Source: Paralvinella palmiformis
Taxonomy: Eukaryota; Annelida; Polychaeta; Terebellida; Alvinellidae
Assembly (NCBI GenBank): GCA_025642065.1
Contig: JAODUP010000443.1
Coordinates: forward strand, 524,501 to 588,500
Direction: 5' to 3'
Length of the DNA: 64,000 bases
How positions within the stretch are numbered: the stretch's first letter is position 1; the number at the start of each line of letters is the position of its first letter. Positions 13,627 to 37,127 of the stretch are shown here, piece after piece. The notes beneath the pieces are model-generated. The model worked only from the letters and a program-made list of their open reading frames with translations. It was not told the origin of the DNA and searched no databases. The position numbers and the translations under genes are program-made.

Positions 13627-13710
13627 CCAATCAGCTTTCAATATCGGGCCACACCAACTAGCCACGTTGACATCATTCAACAGTAGGTGTACTAGTTGAT
13701 TTGATTACGG
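13627..13710 (+). promoter_or_regulatory. CCAAT box and candidate 5' UTR exon for STT3A
   Basis: A CCAAT box in favourable context (AACCAATCAG, 13625-13634) is followed 80 bp later by a strong splice donor, ATTACGG|GTAAGAAA (exon end 13710). The first STT3A coding exon seems to begin at an acceptor (ATTTTAG|AGATTGG, start 17767) 35 bases before the ATG, so an upstream non-coding exon is required; this is the best one seen. Inference only. Confidence 0.35.
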
Positions 13711-15344
13711 GTAAGAAACGAAAAATGCAATATATTGAGTAATTAATAGTTTGTTGTCGGGTGTACTCTCGGTACATGTGGGGCTATTTTATTAAATATA
13801 ATTATTAACGGCGGGTGTTTGCAGTTGCTTCGTCTTGAGCGCTGGGGTGCTGATCATCAATCTACATTCTGATTCACTGCTCAGACTTCAATTTTTGGAC
13901 TAGAAAGTAGAATAGATATACTAGATCTATAAATAGTATAATATTATACTAATATACTAGATCTAGGTATAGTAGTAGAAATATTAGGAGGTGCCTTGTG
14001 GTCAGATCATCTGATGCTTATTGATATCACAGTTTTTAGTGAGCTCACATAGATAACATTTGGATAACATGATCAACCATGGGCATGGTCCATGCTTTTG
14101 GTGAACTATTTTTGGCATTGAATTGATTAGGTACTTTCATGAAAAATTTACATTGGTAGTTTATCACCAGCAAACACGGTTCCGACCAGTGACCTGAAAT
14201 AAAACTTTTAAGGTTAATGGTTTCAATGCTCGGCTTCCTGCTCCGCATCCGAGCCTAAAAAAATGCATATTTGGCGTGTGATTGTGTGCTCGGATCTTTA
14301 GCGGCAGTGAACAGGTTTCCGATGCTCGGCTACGCAACAATGTATTATAGAGAAAGTTATACACATTTTAATAAGCTGAATATCATGTATTTATTACTAT
14401 TGGCAGTGCCATAACTGTGACCTACATAGTGATAAAACCTGGGAGATTATTTGAAAAGTTGACACGAATAACGTTTTTTGGTCTCCAAATAAAAAGCTTC
14501 TTAGTCTCCTCACAAGCTGAGAAGAAATTTATTACCAAAAAATTGAGAAAGGGAGTATACCTCTTGGATACTTTTCCAAGCAGTGGTCACAGTTGCCCAT
14601 TGCTTTATTATTACGTACAGTCATGAAGTTTTTGAAAGTGCCTACATTGTTTCAGGATTAGGTAGGAAATATGTTCATACTTAGTCAGTATAATTACCAT
14701 ATACTAAAATATATAGATTGTAGGTCTAGACTCTAATATTTGTTGCACAAGATTCATTTGCACAAGACCCAATAATTTAGATCAAATTTGTGTTGCAGTT
14801 ACAGACTGAAAATTCTCATATTTCAGTCTAGATGTGACAATACTGGGTTTATTGTTTATCCCAAAACATAATATTGAGCTGCTTGTTTGCTTCCTGTTTT
14901 AGTGTTAATGACAACATCAGCGAAGTTATTTAATTTAAATTACTTAATATCAAATATGTATAATTATTGTTTTAAACATAATAGCATAATAAATGAACAA
15001 GTGTAATTTTTGTTAACATAGGTTATTTGAAGAACTGTATGATTTTATTGTTATTTATTAATTCACAATATAATAAAAATCTTGAGAAAAAATTCAGATT
15101 GATCTTTTGCTGTGAACTGGAATTTACTAACCAAAACCAAGTCACTTTTATGCATGTATTATTACACATGGGTAGATTTTAGTATTTCCAGTGGGATGTT
15201 CTATTATAATCAGAGTTGTTTGATTTAATTCACTGCAGAAAACTTGCATGTTGATTTTTAGGATGTTTTTAACTTCTGTTGATTTGTTGTGACTAATTTG
15301 ATTTTTAGGATTATTGAATTTATTTGTATTGATTAAATACAAAA

Positions 15345-15523
15345 ATGGCTCAGTTGCTGAATGTGGACAAACAGTTGCTTGGGGTGGGGACCCTGTCCCA
15401 ACTTCCAGGGAGGTCATTCTCTGGCACTTCACCTCCCAGATCTATCAAGACACTGATATGTACATGTACTAACAAACACACCACCGTTCCCCCAAAAAGT
15501 GAAAAATCTGAAAACATCAAAAA
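15345..15523 (+). CDS. Unassigned exon-like ORF, possible first coding exon
   Basis: An ATG in good context (AAAAATGGCT) opens 59 codons that start MAQLLNVDKQLLGVGTLSQL and end at a consensus donor (CAAAAA|GTAAGT). An acceptor-like TTTTTAG lies 36 bases upstream of the ATG. The peptide is rich in S, T, K and P and contains an RSFSG tract reminiscent of mitochondrial presequences, but I recognise no family. Joined to the STT3A exon start at 17767 the frame is not that of STT3A, so it is not an N-terminal extension; such a transcript would carry an overlapping upstream ORF. No other downstream exon was found before STT3A. It may be chance. Confidence 0.25.
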
Positions 15524-16249
15524 GTAAGTTAGAAAGGCATGCAAACAATATAAAATATGGATTTGATCATTCTAAGTGACTCGGACAGGCTGTTATTTGC
15601 TGTGACGAGTCATGAGAAATGGTGTTGGCAGATATCCACCTACTCATTGTTTTAACCAGCAAGGAAACGTACCAGTACAAATGGACATTATGTCTGAATA
15701 TATATTTGTTTGTGACCCCTTTGCTAAACTGCCTCTGATACCCGCCCCATTGGCACGTGGTCTGATTGATCAACAACACTGAAAATACTTCGTACTAATC
15801 CACCAGTTACTTGCAATTATCAAACCTGTTTGCGATTTACTATTGTTTTGAGGTGGAATACTGTTCAAGCTAATAGAAAATGTACTCCCTTTTCGTGTTA
15901 AGTGCATGTCATTGATCTTAACAGGCAATTAATAATTGTAAACAAACATGGTTGTCCACCATTTCCCGTATATACTTTCCATTATAAACAGGGCTGTGGG
16001 CATTTTCTTAGTAAAACTCTAGTCTTAGTAAGACTCGTGTTTTTCCATATATTTGGAGCGAGTCTGATGAGAGAAAAGGTAGATATTTGCCTATGTATTC
16101 GATACTAGATCTAAATCGTAGGATTTGTGTGCTGTTTTCGATGTATCTTGTTGGCCTACCTCACCAGATATTGTGTTAAAATGGTGCTGCACCAAGCAAA
16201 CGGTTGGAAAACTACCTGAACTGGCGGCTTAATTTAAAATTAGTTCTTA

Positions 16250-16580
16250 CTTATTCTAGGTAATTATTTTTACGTATATTTAGAATTAAATTGCAATTAG
16301 GTTTCAACACCCTTTAGTCTAACAAGTCATACTAATCAGTGACAATTCTCCCAAATCTCTGGTTGGGAGATCAACACAATAGCAGTTGTCAGGTGAAGCC
16401 ATGCTGCTTCGATGCGATAAATTGGATGAACTTGGGGATGATCTAACACATGAAGTCACAAATTTTCTATGCAATCAAGGAATCATTGAGTTAATGTTAA
16501 GCATGTGATGTTTAGCCAAGATGGGCATATAATGTGAGATTCACTATTGATAGTTATCTCATGCTAAATACACAGCAGTA
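16250..16580 (+). repeat. Dispersed repeat R1, copy 1
   Basis: Shares, in the same order and orientation as 41206-42560, the segments TAATTATTTTTAC, TTTCAACA, GGTTGGGA, GAGATCAACACAATAG, GTGAAGCCATGCTGCTTC, GATGAACTTGGGGATGAT, TTTTCTATGCA, GTTTAGCCA and ATCTCATGCT. Part of it is found inverted near 57015-57160. No ORF; possibly a decayed DNA transposon or LINE 3' piece. Confidence 0.75.
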
Positions 16581-17801
16581 ACAAATCCTGACTCTGCAAC
16601 TTTGAGGTATTGTGTATTTCATCAGTATATAATGTATATTAATACTTGCCAACTTCACAATGTCTGGCAGAAATCAGGATTATGTTTGGTTGTACATTCA
16701 TAAACTTAAGTTGTGGGGAAAGCAAGGTGCAAGAAGTATGGCAAAGAAAAGCAAGGACTTGTAGCCAGAATTTAAAAAAAAATCCAACTCTGATTATACT
16801 GTAATTCAGTGCATAAACTTTAAAACTACCATAATTTCCTGTGTTTCACATGCACTGGTGGATAACATGCACCCCTTGTTGACCAGAAAAATTTCTACAA
16901 AACCCAGTTTTGGTGCAGTCTGACTTGCGCACCATTCTTTCCGTAATTATGAACACCCTCCGAATATGACAGCCTGATACAGATTTTGCTCCTAAGGTCT
17001 GCAAAAGGATCAAAATATTTTCGTCACAACCTTTCATTTCTTTCCGTAATTGCTTTGATGCTATAATTAATAACCAAACTTGTCTTAATTGTGAGCAGTG
17101 ATTTTTATCTTATTTTACAGTCCTTCATGACCTGTTTTATCAGCAGAATATTGGTCTTGCCGAAGAAGTGGTCTAGAATGCACCAAATACTCCATTTTCC
17201 CTAACTTATTCAGGTGAGGGCCCCTAGCCCCAATGGATAAGGGTCACTACTGTGTTCGTGCAACTACCACAATCCCATGGCGAGCCTCACTCACTAACCC
17301 TCCCTCCCCATATCCATACCTCCCTCAGGCAATGTCGGCGCAGTATTTTTACAGGCCACCCCAGGTGAGCTGCTGCCTACTTTTCGTAAGGGGTCATCTG
17401 CTCTGTTCCCTGCTGAAAAGTCTGCATCAAGAATCTGCCTAACTTCATATACTGGTCCTAAGAAGGATTATATCATGAAAAAAGTAAACCACACAGACTA
17501 CAGAGTATTGTTTAAGTTAATGCAGCACTGTCATTTTGGAATGATTGGATAGACATCTATGTAAACATTTCAATAAAACGTTTAGTTAAATTGATGCCTG
17601 TCTGAATGTCAAAATAATAAAGTCCATTGCATTAATCTCAGTCATTTGTAAAACATCTTCTTATCTTACAGTTTTGTTTATATTATGTGCTATGTATCAA
17701 TTCAGTTGCAATGTTGCAGCAAGTAAAATACTGTCTTTTAAATTGTATAGTGTATATTCATTTTAGAGATTGGACCTGGACTGTGACTTTGGATTATGAC
17801 A

Positions 17802-27855
<10,054 letters not shown>

Positions 27856-30071
27856 ATGGAGAATATGTGTAAAACTTTTATGTTTGGCATATGAAGAGTA
27901 CATTTGTTTGTTTAAATTTTTTTTCAAATACAATGTCAGAGTTATATTAAGCTATTCCACAAGTTGTAAGTATCTGTGTGTTATACCTTTATTTAAATGT
28001 TTGTCTGTGGATAGATCTCTTAATACTTATGGACTGTAGTTCAGATTAGCATGTCTCTGCATTTATTTTGCTAACAAAGATGAGTTCAGCATGTAATGTG
28101 TATATTTTTGCCATTGTTAAGTATTGCACTTGGAAATTTATCATCATGCAATTTATTATAGGTACAATAGTTTAGACTTGACTGTTTAACAAACAAGAAA
28201 AATGGTTAGATATCACATGTTAATGTGATTTTCATACACTAAATGTATTTGTAAATTTGACATCTTTACAAAGGCAAATGAGATATTTAAATCCACAAAG
28301 TCAATAAGTAATTATTGCTGTATTTCATACTAAATTTCCTATCACGACATAGCAATTTGCTGAATGTTCACACACTATAAATTAAAACTTTTTCTTAGTG
28401 GTGAAAAGGCTACCTTTCTGTTGTATAGCCGGTCACCCTAATAATCTGGAAAACGATAATGTTAAGTGTTAATGTTTTGTGTGATGATGCTGTAATTGTT
28501 TTAACTGTAATCAGCAATGTTACTCTCTGGTATTTGGCTCAGTAACATTTTATAACAAGTATATTTGTAATGAATCAAAACATTTCTTTCTGTACAATAT
28601 GAAGATCACAAAAGCATATTTTTATTTATGAGTGTTATGAAAGCCATGTGGAAGTTTGCTGTGTTATTGATAGAATCTTGATTTAAAGTACTATGTGGAT
28701 ATCACACACAGCAGAGCACTGGTGAAATAAAACTGATGTGAAGAATCACTTGAATTTGTCATGATTCATTTTGAGCAGTTTTATTTTTGAGTACTTCACT
28801 GTTGTGTTTATTTTGAAAGAGGATGACTTATCAAACAGCCAATAGTTCTTAGCAATACTTGTGTATTTTAAATTATATATAACTGTGTAGTCATATAATG
28901 ATGATTTTCAAAACACTGTAAATGGTTGTATCACATCATTATGGTCTATTACAAGACATCAAAAATAAAGTCTAAAGTGAAGACCCAAATTAATGATATA
29001 AATCTTTGAGATACCTATTAAATTAATTTGTATCATTTAAAGACAGAGATATTGGAAAAATTTATTTCAAGAAGATGGTGGGATACATAACATGCATATC
29101 TGCTGTTTAGGTGGGACATAATTATTTGAAAACATTGATCATGAAATTCTAGCCTGGAAGTTTAAAAATTCTGTGTAACCTGGGGGTTATATTCATTATT
29201 TTGCAGGAGAATACAGCATGACAATGAATTTATTTACAATTTACACACATTTACAATTTAAATCATATACATTAATAATTATTCAAATGTGCGAACTGGG
29301 GAACCTATGTAGCTAAAGAGCTGTCTTCCCATAGGCCACATTTGTTTTAGATCTGTAGTAATGTTACAAATACAAAATGGACAGTTCATAATTAATTTTC
29401 TTTATAAATATTATTAACTGAAATATTGGTTATATAGTGACTGAGCAGATACCTTGCAAGCAGTACTTAATATTGCAAGCAGAATTAAGAAATTAAAGTA
29501 AATGAATATGAGGAAAGGAGAAAACTGTAAATGAATAACATATATTAACTTGTTTTTAAAGTTATAAATGGTGAGCTGCTATAGACAATCATGATATTGA
29601 TAAACCATTTCTTATCATTTATTTTACTTCAGCATACGGTATTTAAGGCTTTTATACACAATTTGCATAAACATTTAATAGATATAAACAGATACGTAAT
29701 TTATTTATTAAGTAAGTACACAGACATTATGCTTGTACAAAAATAAGTACCCAACTTCCATCCGATTTTAATTCCACAAAATTAGTGATTGTCACAAGTT
29801 TTATTTAAAATAACAAACAATGAAACATGCCTAAAGTTGCAGCTAATTACAACTAAACGATTGGCAGCTTCACCTTGATCAATAGAGTAGTCTTCATAAA
29901 CTCATCCCTAGCAAAAATCTTTTTTCTTGATATTCTCTCTATCTATCTCCGTGTGTGCATGTGTGATAATATTAACTACACAAATATAGTATTTTAATTC
30001 TTCCAGAAACCACCCCTTAAATTTCAGATAGGTAATGAGCTAAATTAAGTCATGTGGTACATGTACGCAAA
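27856..30071 (+). other. STT3A 3' UTR and upstream region of ADHFE1
   Basis: No further coding segment was seen. Two AATAAA hexamers (28726-28731 and 28964-28969) lie 0.87 and 1.1 kb after the STT3A stop; either would define a long AT-rich 3' UTR. The last kilobase before 30072 must hold the ADHFE1 promoter, but no TATA or CCAAT element stands out. Confidence 0.55.
28964..28969 (+). terminator. Candidate poly(A) signal for STT3A
   Basis: Canonical AATAAA within CAAAAATAAAGTC; a second AATAAA stands at 28726-28731. Which one is used cannot be told from sequence. Confidence 0.4.
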
Positions 30072-33000
30072 ATGGCTAACTGCACAGCAAGAGAAAGTGT
30101 TAAGCATCTTTTAAGGGCCATATCAGCGGTTTCGTAAGATGATTATCTAGTATTCCTGAACAAAATTAACTGAATTATGAGAATAACTATTATCATATTG
30201 TCTTCATGGAAGACAAAGTGTCCCTAAAACGGCAATATTTAGACATTATTCGATTCTTTCCAGATTCAAATCTTTGGCTTAGCCTTAGCCTTAGGCTTAC
30301 TCAGTTACTGCCTTAGCCTATTTTGTTGTCGTTTATTTCGCGAGGTGGTATCCCTGCACTTAGCAGCCTGCAGTTAGATTGGCACAGTAATAAAACAAGT
30401 CGAAATGAGAAACAACAGGAATTAAATGCTGCCCATATTAAGAAACTGCAGCCTTGTTAATGTTATTGTTATGTAACTGCCACTGGTTAGACATTAACCA
30501 CCTGGCAGTTTCGAAACGGGGTCGTCCCCATTTCGCAACCGGTAGGGTTTTAAGGGTAACATGAAAAAATCCCAATGGACAAATCCCAACCTGTTATCCC
30601 AAAAGTGGATAAATCCCAGTCAAATATTGCGCTGTTATTTATAAATATTGTATTATTGACCAGTTATGTAGCAAAATTATATATGTTGTTGTGAAAATTA
30701 AATTGAATATAAATTATCTAGACCTCTATATATAGATATATGAACAAATAAATTCTGAAAACAGTTAGTTATTTGAAGTTGTTGAAGCATATACAGTCCT
30801 CTTCCCATTTTGAAACAAGATGGGCAGTTTCAATATGGGCTGGGCCGTTTCAAAACAGGAAACGGACCAATTCAACAACTTAAATTATTTGTTGTGTTTT
30901 AAGGACATTATATATACCTATATAAATGCATACAAACACATTCATATTTTATTAAATGCATGATCAAATTTATCATGATCTGATCGATCATGCCAATTAT
31001 GTGCTGAATCAAATGGTTCCAAAATGGGCTGCCCATCTTACAACAAAAAGGCTTGCAGTATGGTTGTGAAATGAGAAGTTCCCGTTTTAAAATGGGCAGG
31101 TTTGCAAAATGGGCCGGTACAAATACACACCAGGTCCCAAGAACTTGGCGGATGATCAGTTAACTGCTGTATATAATATTTTATGTGGCAGTTGTGGTAT
31201 TTGCTATATCTTTAACACACAATAAATCTGGAAGTGGTTTATTATGCAGTGCAACTATGGTACAGAATCTGAGGACGTTATTACAATTAAGTGCTATTTT
31301 AGTTTATTCTAATGCTGCATTTTTATTTGTTTGCCCTGTAATAAAAGAATATAATATAACTATATTTGATTACAAAATATGATTGAACAAGTAATATAAT
31401 GATTAATTAATTCTTATTTCAACAACATGTTCTAGCCATTTAAAGAAATAACATCAACATATTATCTTCTAAATCTTTAGCCATTTGTCTCTACCTTAAA
31501 TTATATACAATAACTACCATTCTAGCCAAATATAAACTTATATGATTGGTATTAATGAACTAATATAATTACATACATAACAAAGTAAACTAATGCACAA
31601 ATACATCTACAAACAACTGTATAAAACCCTCACACAGTCTGAAGCATTATATCTAAGCCTTGGGAGCATTTCAGAGGTTCTTGTATTTGATACATTGTTT
31701 AATAGTTTGACGTACGAGTCATCTGAATAACTAAAGAGAATAGCTTTGTACTTGCCTCTAGACAAGATTTCTTCTAAATAAATATACAGTTATCAACTCT
31801 CTACATGATTGATCTAGATCCCCACAGATTATGTATCCCTCAAGAAATCCTAGCCGATTAAGCAAGATAACTCCATGAGCAGCTCTGATAACTCCACAAC
31901 CAGCTTTGATAACTTCATGACCAGCCCTGATAGCTGTCTTACCCTTCAACTATGTTTTCCCACCAAACCGGACGAAAACTAATTTTGGCATGACGCGCAT
32001 GACAATACTTAGCCACTGCATGTGTTGGAATGCCATTAATTATGTCTTCATATAGCCAGATATTTCAGACCCAGTTATCTACATACACACGCATCTAATT
32101 TACCTCTTTATTTTATAATTGCTTAAAATATAATAAAATATATATGCTATGTTTCTTTGGAAAAACAACTAAACCCACTCAACTTTTGGTCCCAGGTCAA
32201 GTATTGTATAGATATAGGGATAATGGGGTATAAGTTAACCAGTTATACATTTTTGTCCACTGCACCATCTTCAGCATTCAGGTTACACCATTAACCCACA
32301 ACCTACAGCCCAGATTACCAATAATATAACATCTTGTTTGCAGTTAACTGATAACAGTATATTTAATAGCATTCCAAAATCAGAAAAAAAATTTCAAGGG
32401 AAAGTGGATGAATGAAATTACTGCTGTGATAAGTGCTTTTGTCCCGGCTTGACAAAAACAGAGGTCTCTTCCACTGATTTGGTAAAAAAGTGTTTTTCTT
32501 GTGGCATATAAATATGAGTAACCACATGATTAATAATCCTGATTATTAATTAAACAAAGTTCCTAGATTCCAATAAGGCAGTAGCCAGAGATATGTTACA
32601 GTATCCTGTAACAACGACATTTGATATTTAAACATTCCTTTATTAAGGTTTTCCAAATCAAATCAGGTAATGATTACCTTCCTGGAAATTCTGGAAACAA
32701 ATGTGGGGCCTCATTATATCTAGCCTCAATACTAAATCATATAAATCACAAGACTGTTGAAGAAATAAATCCGTTTTTTCAGAGATGAAAGTAACGTTTT
32801 TGAAAATGGGGAGTGGGTCAAACTAGCATGGTTTGAAAAGAATTCTGTTGCAGAAGACATGTTTTATCCCCACTCGAGTAGTCTCAGATTGTCCTAAAAC
32901 ACATTTATTTCTCAGGAGGCTTACAGTATCACCCGACCCCCCCTCATTGCTTGTGGCTGACCTGAAACAGTTAAAATTTACGGTTGATTGCCCCCTCCCC

Positions 33001-36000
33001 AAAAAGCTTATATTATCATCTCTGATGCTTACGACTTTGACCCGTTCTTTGGAATCCAGAAGCTCCTGGAAAGTTGTAAATATTGTGGTGGTATTAAGCA
33101 GATCCATTACAATTGTCAATTCAGTGTCAAACATATTCACTTCCTAGGCCGTATAGTCCCTTCTGATGTCTTAAAGTATATCATCCATCTAATATAGAGG
33201 ATATACTGTAATTAAGAACAATTTGAAGATAACTAAACTGTGAAGAGGTTAAGGAACATTTTCTCTAACTACCTTGTTTGATACCTTACAATGGTCACTG
33301 ATGTTTTCATCCAATTTGTATACTATGGCCATTAAAAAACTATCTATGTGATTCTTTCATATATACTATACATTTTACTGAAGGCATGCCATTTCTGATA
33401 TGTTGTTAAGAAAGTAAGAAAAAATGGTTAATATCTGCTTAATCTGAAGTCTCAAATTAAACTTTTTGTGGCATTATTTTTTAATAGAATGCACACACAC
33501 TATATATATATATATATATCAGTATATATATATATATATATTCTTAGGTGTCGCTGTCCTGCTCATTCACAGTCTCAGGCCTTTCTTGGTCATGTACATA
33601 GTAAGTAATATATGTCTGTAGTTATAAAATTCATATGCTTATGAAAAGAAGGCAAGTGTACACATGTACAAACACTGTTAACAAATCTATAATGTACTTT
33701 TATTTATGCAATCACTTAATGGTAAGAATGTATGTGTATGCCTCCATATAAGGAGAATATTCATTTTAACAAAGAAAACATATCATGAAACAAATAGATA
33801 CAAATTCTAAGCAATGGCTAAAATAAAAATGAACAAGTTCAATAGGAATTTGGACGCATACAACATAAACAGAATATACAATGACACAAACATACATAAA
33901 AATATTTTAGACATTTTGGCTTTATTAATTTTTTATAGGTGGCAGCAGGTTACAGTCTGGATCAGCACCAGATCATGACAAAGAATATGCCTTTGAGGTT
34001 CGCAATTACCGAACGATCTTCTAGATTTCACAAATTCATTGTTCAGCTGGCAGTACATATTGGATACATTCATTGGACAAGTGTTCTTAGCAGATCTTTT
34101 ATGTGTTTTTTTTTCTTCTCTAGATGGCATGTTCTAATATCAGGTATGGTGCAGGTGTTACAAGAGAAGTTGGCCAGGTAAATAATAGTGGTGTTGAAAT
34201 ATATTGGTAGCAAGAGGTAGTGTGCAGTACATATTTGAACGTCTACTTTGATCATCTTTTTCTCATAGATCATCCAACTGAGCTTTGAATAATCCAGTAG
34301 CTGATATGTGAGACTATATATTTACTGGATTTATTTCGTTCTTTGCTAACTAGAAACAGTAAGCATTAATGGCAGATTGCTTAGAAAATGTGTTACTTAT
34401 TAACAAAACACAATAAACTGTTCATTGAAAAAACAATTCAGACATTAAAAATACTTTTCAGACACATTTCGATGTCTTCTCATTTGTCAGGATTTCGTTA
34501 ACCTGGGTGTTAGAAAAATATGTCTGATGACGGATAAAAACCTCATGAAGCTGAAACCAGTTGCCGTGGCAATTGATTCTCTTACAAAAGCTGGAATCCC
34601 TTTTGATTTATTTGATGAAGTCAGAGTGGAGCCAACAGATAAAAGGTTTATTATCAATTGTATAATGTTAAGTGCTTTTAAGTGTGCATATGATCAACTC
34701 ACTTTGCATCTTTCTAATTTCATTTTGTGTGTGTGTGTGTGTGTGCAGTAGAAATGTATGCGCATAAATGTTTATTTTTACATATAGTTTTCAGGCTGCT
34801 ATAGATTTTGTTAAATCCAGTACATATGATGGTTTTCTTGCTGTTGGTGGTGGCTCAGTGATTGATACCTGTAAGGCGGCTAATCTCTATAGCTGTGATC
34901 CAGATGCCGAACTTCTGGATTATGTTAATGCTCCAATAGGCAAGGGCAAGCCAGTTATGCATCAAGTTAAACCACTGATTGCTGGTGAGTTTTTGGTCAC
35001 AAAAAATACTTCGTTCAATGTATTTAATACATAACACATTCTAATATAATGGCTAGTTTCTGAAAAGGACCAATACCATTATATGATTCTTCATACGGTA
35101 GTTACAGGCAGTAAGTCTGTACTGATAACAATGATCACTGTGATTATTGAACTACCATATTGTGTTATGGAATCATATTTATTTTTCCACAGAATTCATT
35201 AGCTCATGATCCCATATACTGGCCTGTTTCTTGTTTTATGTGTGCATGGATTGCTAATAGATGTAGTTTGTTCTCGAGATCTTTGATATTAGGATTAACA
35301 AAATACCAGTTTCCTAAATATAACTAGTGCTAAATGCCGAAAACATGATAGTTGATACTGTTTGGTTTAATTTGTTATAGATAAATGATCAGCCAGGATA
35401 TAATTAATTTAGAGATAGTGGTATAATATAACAAACATAAACTGTGTTTTTAAACAGTTGTGTTTCAGGAATCAGGTCTTTGCTACCCAATGACTCTTTG
35501 TAAAAGGATTCAAAAATGTTTGTGACACATTACCAGAGGCACAAACTCTCTGTGAACATAATTAACCTGTATTAAAAAGTAAATAATAGACTTTTATTTA
35601 GTGGCTTTTGAAGCCATATTTTCATAATAAATTCTTTATTTGGTATGAGGAACCAGTATTTTTTTAAATGACAATTATACGTAGATCTGTGGATAGTTTC
35701 TTGATTGGAAAATAAATGGGCTAACTGCAGACTATGAATAAAGCAACCGAACCAGACTTGAATGAAAAAATCATTCACTTATTCATTATTTTTATGAATT
35801 AAAAAATTAAATGGTAGATGAATTTGTGGATTTAATTATTTTCTAGCAAACTTCAATTCCACAAAGCTTTATCAGAAGTATTTCTTCCATGACAATCCTA
35901 CTTGGAATATAAACTACTCGGAGTGGGTATTCCAAGTAGGTACTCGGAGTACCTACTCATAGTAAAAAGTAGTAGGTAAAAAATGGAATTAGAATTGATA

Positions 36001-36423
36001 AAATTGGAATTGATCAATTTGATGTGGAATTGGCAAAATGGAATTGTTCCTATGTCTGGTTCTTAGACTATCTTAGTTGCCTTCTTATGGCTACAAGTAT
36101 ATTGCATGGAACATAACTTTGTGGCATGACCTAAGCTGTGACCATAATAGAGAGAATGTGTTCCACCACAATTCAACAAACAGACATTCCACATTGGTTA
36201 CTATAACATGCTTGCCTTTCATCACAAATTATACTTTATTATGATTTGATTCTTGTTGACATTCATGAATATTTGTTCTTTGATATCAAACAGTCTGCTG
36301 TAGATTATGGAGCACCATACAGTATGCATAATATGGACAATGCATCATCATTTTGTGGGGAGCCCCTAGCTCCAAGTACTGTACTTCCATATATGACAGT
36401 AAATATTGAACTAGATATTGGAA

Positions 36424-36462
<39 letters not shown>

Positions 36463-37079
36463 GATTGGCATCACTGCATATTTGTGTTTCTGTTTTAAAT
36501 TATTAACTTGCAGCTATAAATATTTCTAAAATTTAAATGCACCACAGTTAATTAATTGTATCAACAAGTATACTATGACCATATGACAGATCTAGAGATA
36601 CCTCTCTACTTTGTCATTTTCAGTATACTGTTATCCAGTTATTGGTGTGGGTGGGGATTAAATCAGAAATATATTAATTTCTTATTCACAACTAGTATAA
36701 GAAGAAATCAGGTTAAATTTGGAACATCTTTCACCATGACAGCTTGTTTAATGGCCCAATGATACATGCGCATTCCTTGCAAATAGATCACTGATTATCA
36801 TGCTGATATTTAATATATTGTAATTAATCTGTTTCAGTACCAACCACAGCAGGCACTGGAAGTGAAACAACAGGTATAGCCATATTTGATTATGAACCAC
36901 TCAAAGCTAAAACAGGTATGTCTATTTTAGTGTATTCAGTGCATTTTTTGTTCTGTGTTTGAGTGTACCTAAGATATGACTGTGCAGAATATCACTTATA
37001 ATCAGTTAGTAAATGGTATATGGTACAAACACCTTAGAGTAACCTTCTTACAGGTTATAATTTTGTAATTATGTAATTT

Positions 37080-37127
<48 letters not shown>

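Larger units (their letters stand above)
13711..17766. other. Intergenic or 5' intron region upstream of STT3A
   Basis: Holds one unassigned exon-like ORF (15345-15523), a dispersed repeat R1 copy (16250-16580) and otherwise AT-rich unique sequence. A short ORF near 17233-17442 with a CAG|GTGAGC donor-like end gives a proline-rich peptide without recognised similarity. If the 13.7-kb exon belongs to STT3A, this stretch is its first intron. Confidence 0.45.

Noticed and set aside
17233..17442. 69-codon ORF with proline-rich peptide and donor-like end just before STT3A
   Set aside because: No family recognised, no partner exon in a compatible phase found, and composition may be chance; left as a note only.
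32823..33147. Overlapping ~105-codon ORFs on both strands
   Set aside because: No recognised family, no splice sites fitting ADHFE1, and simultaneous openness on both strands is what a stop-poor patch gives by chance.
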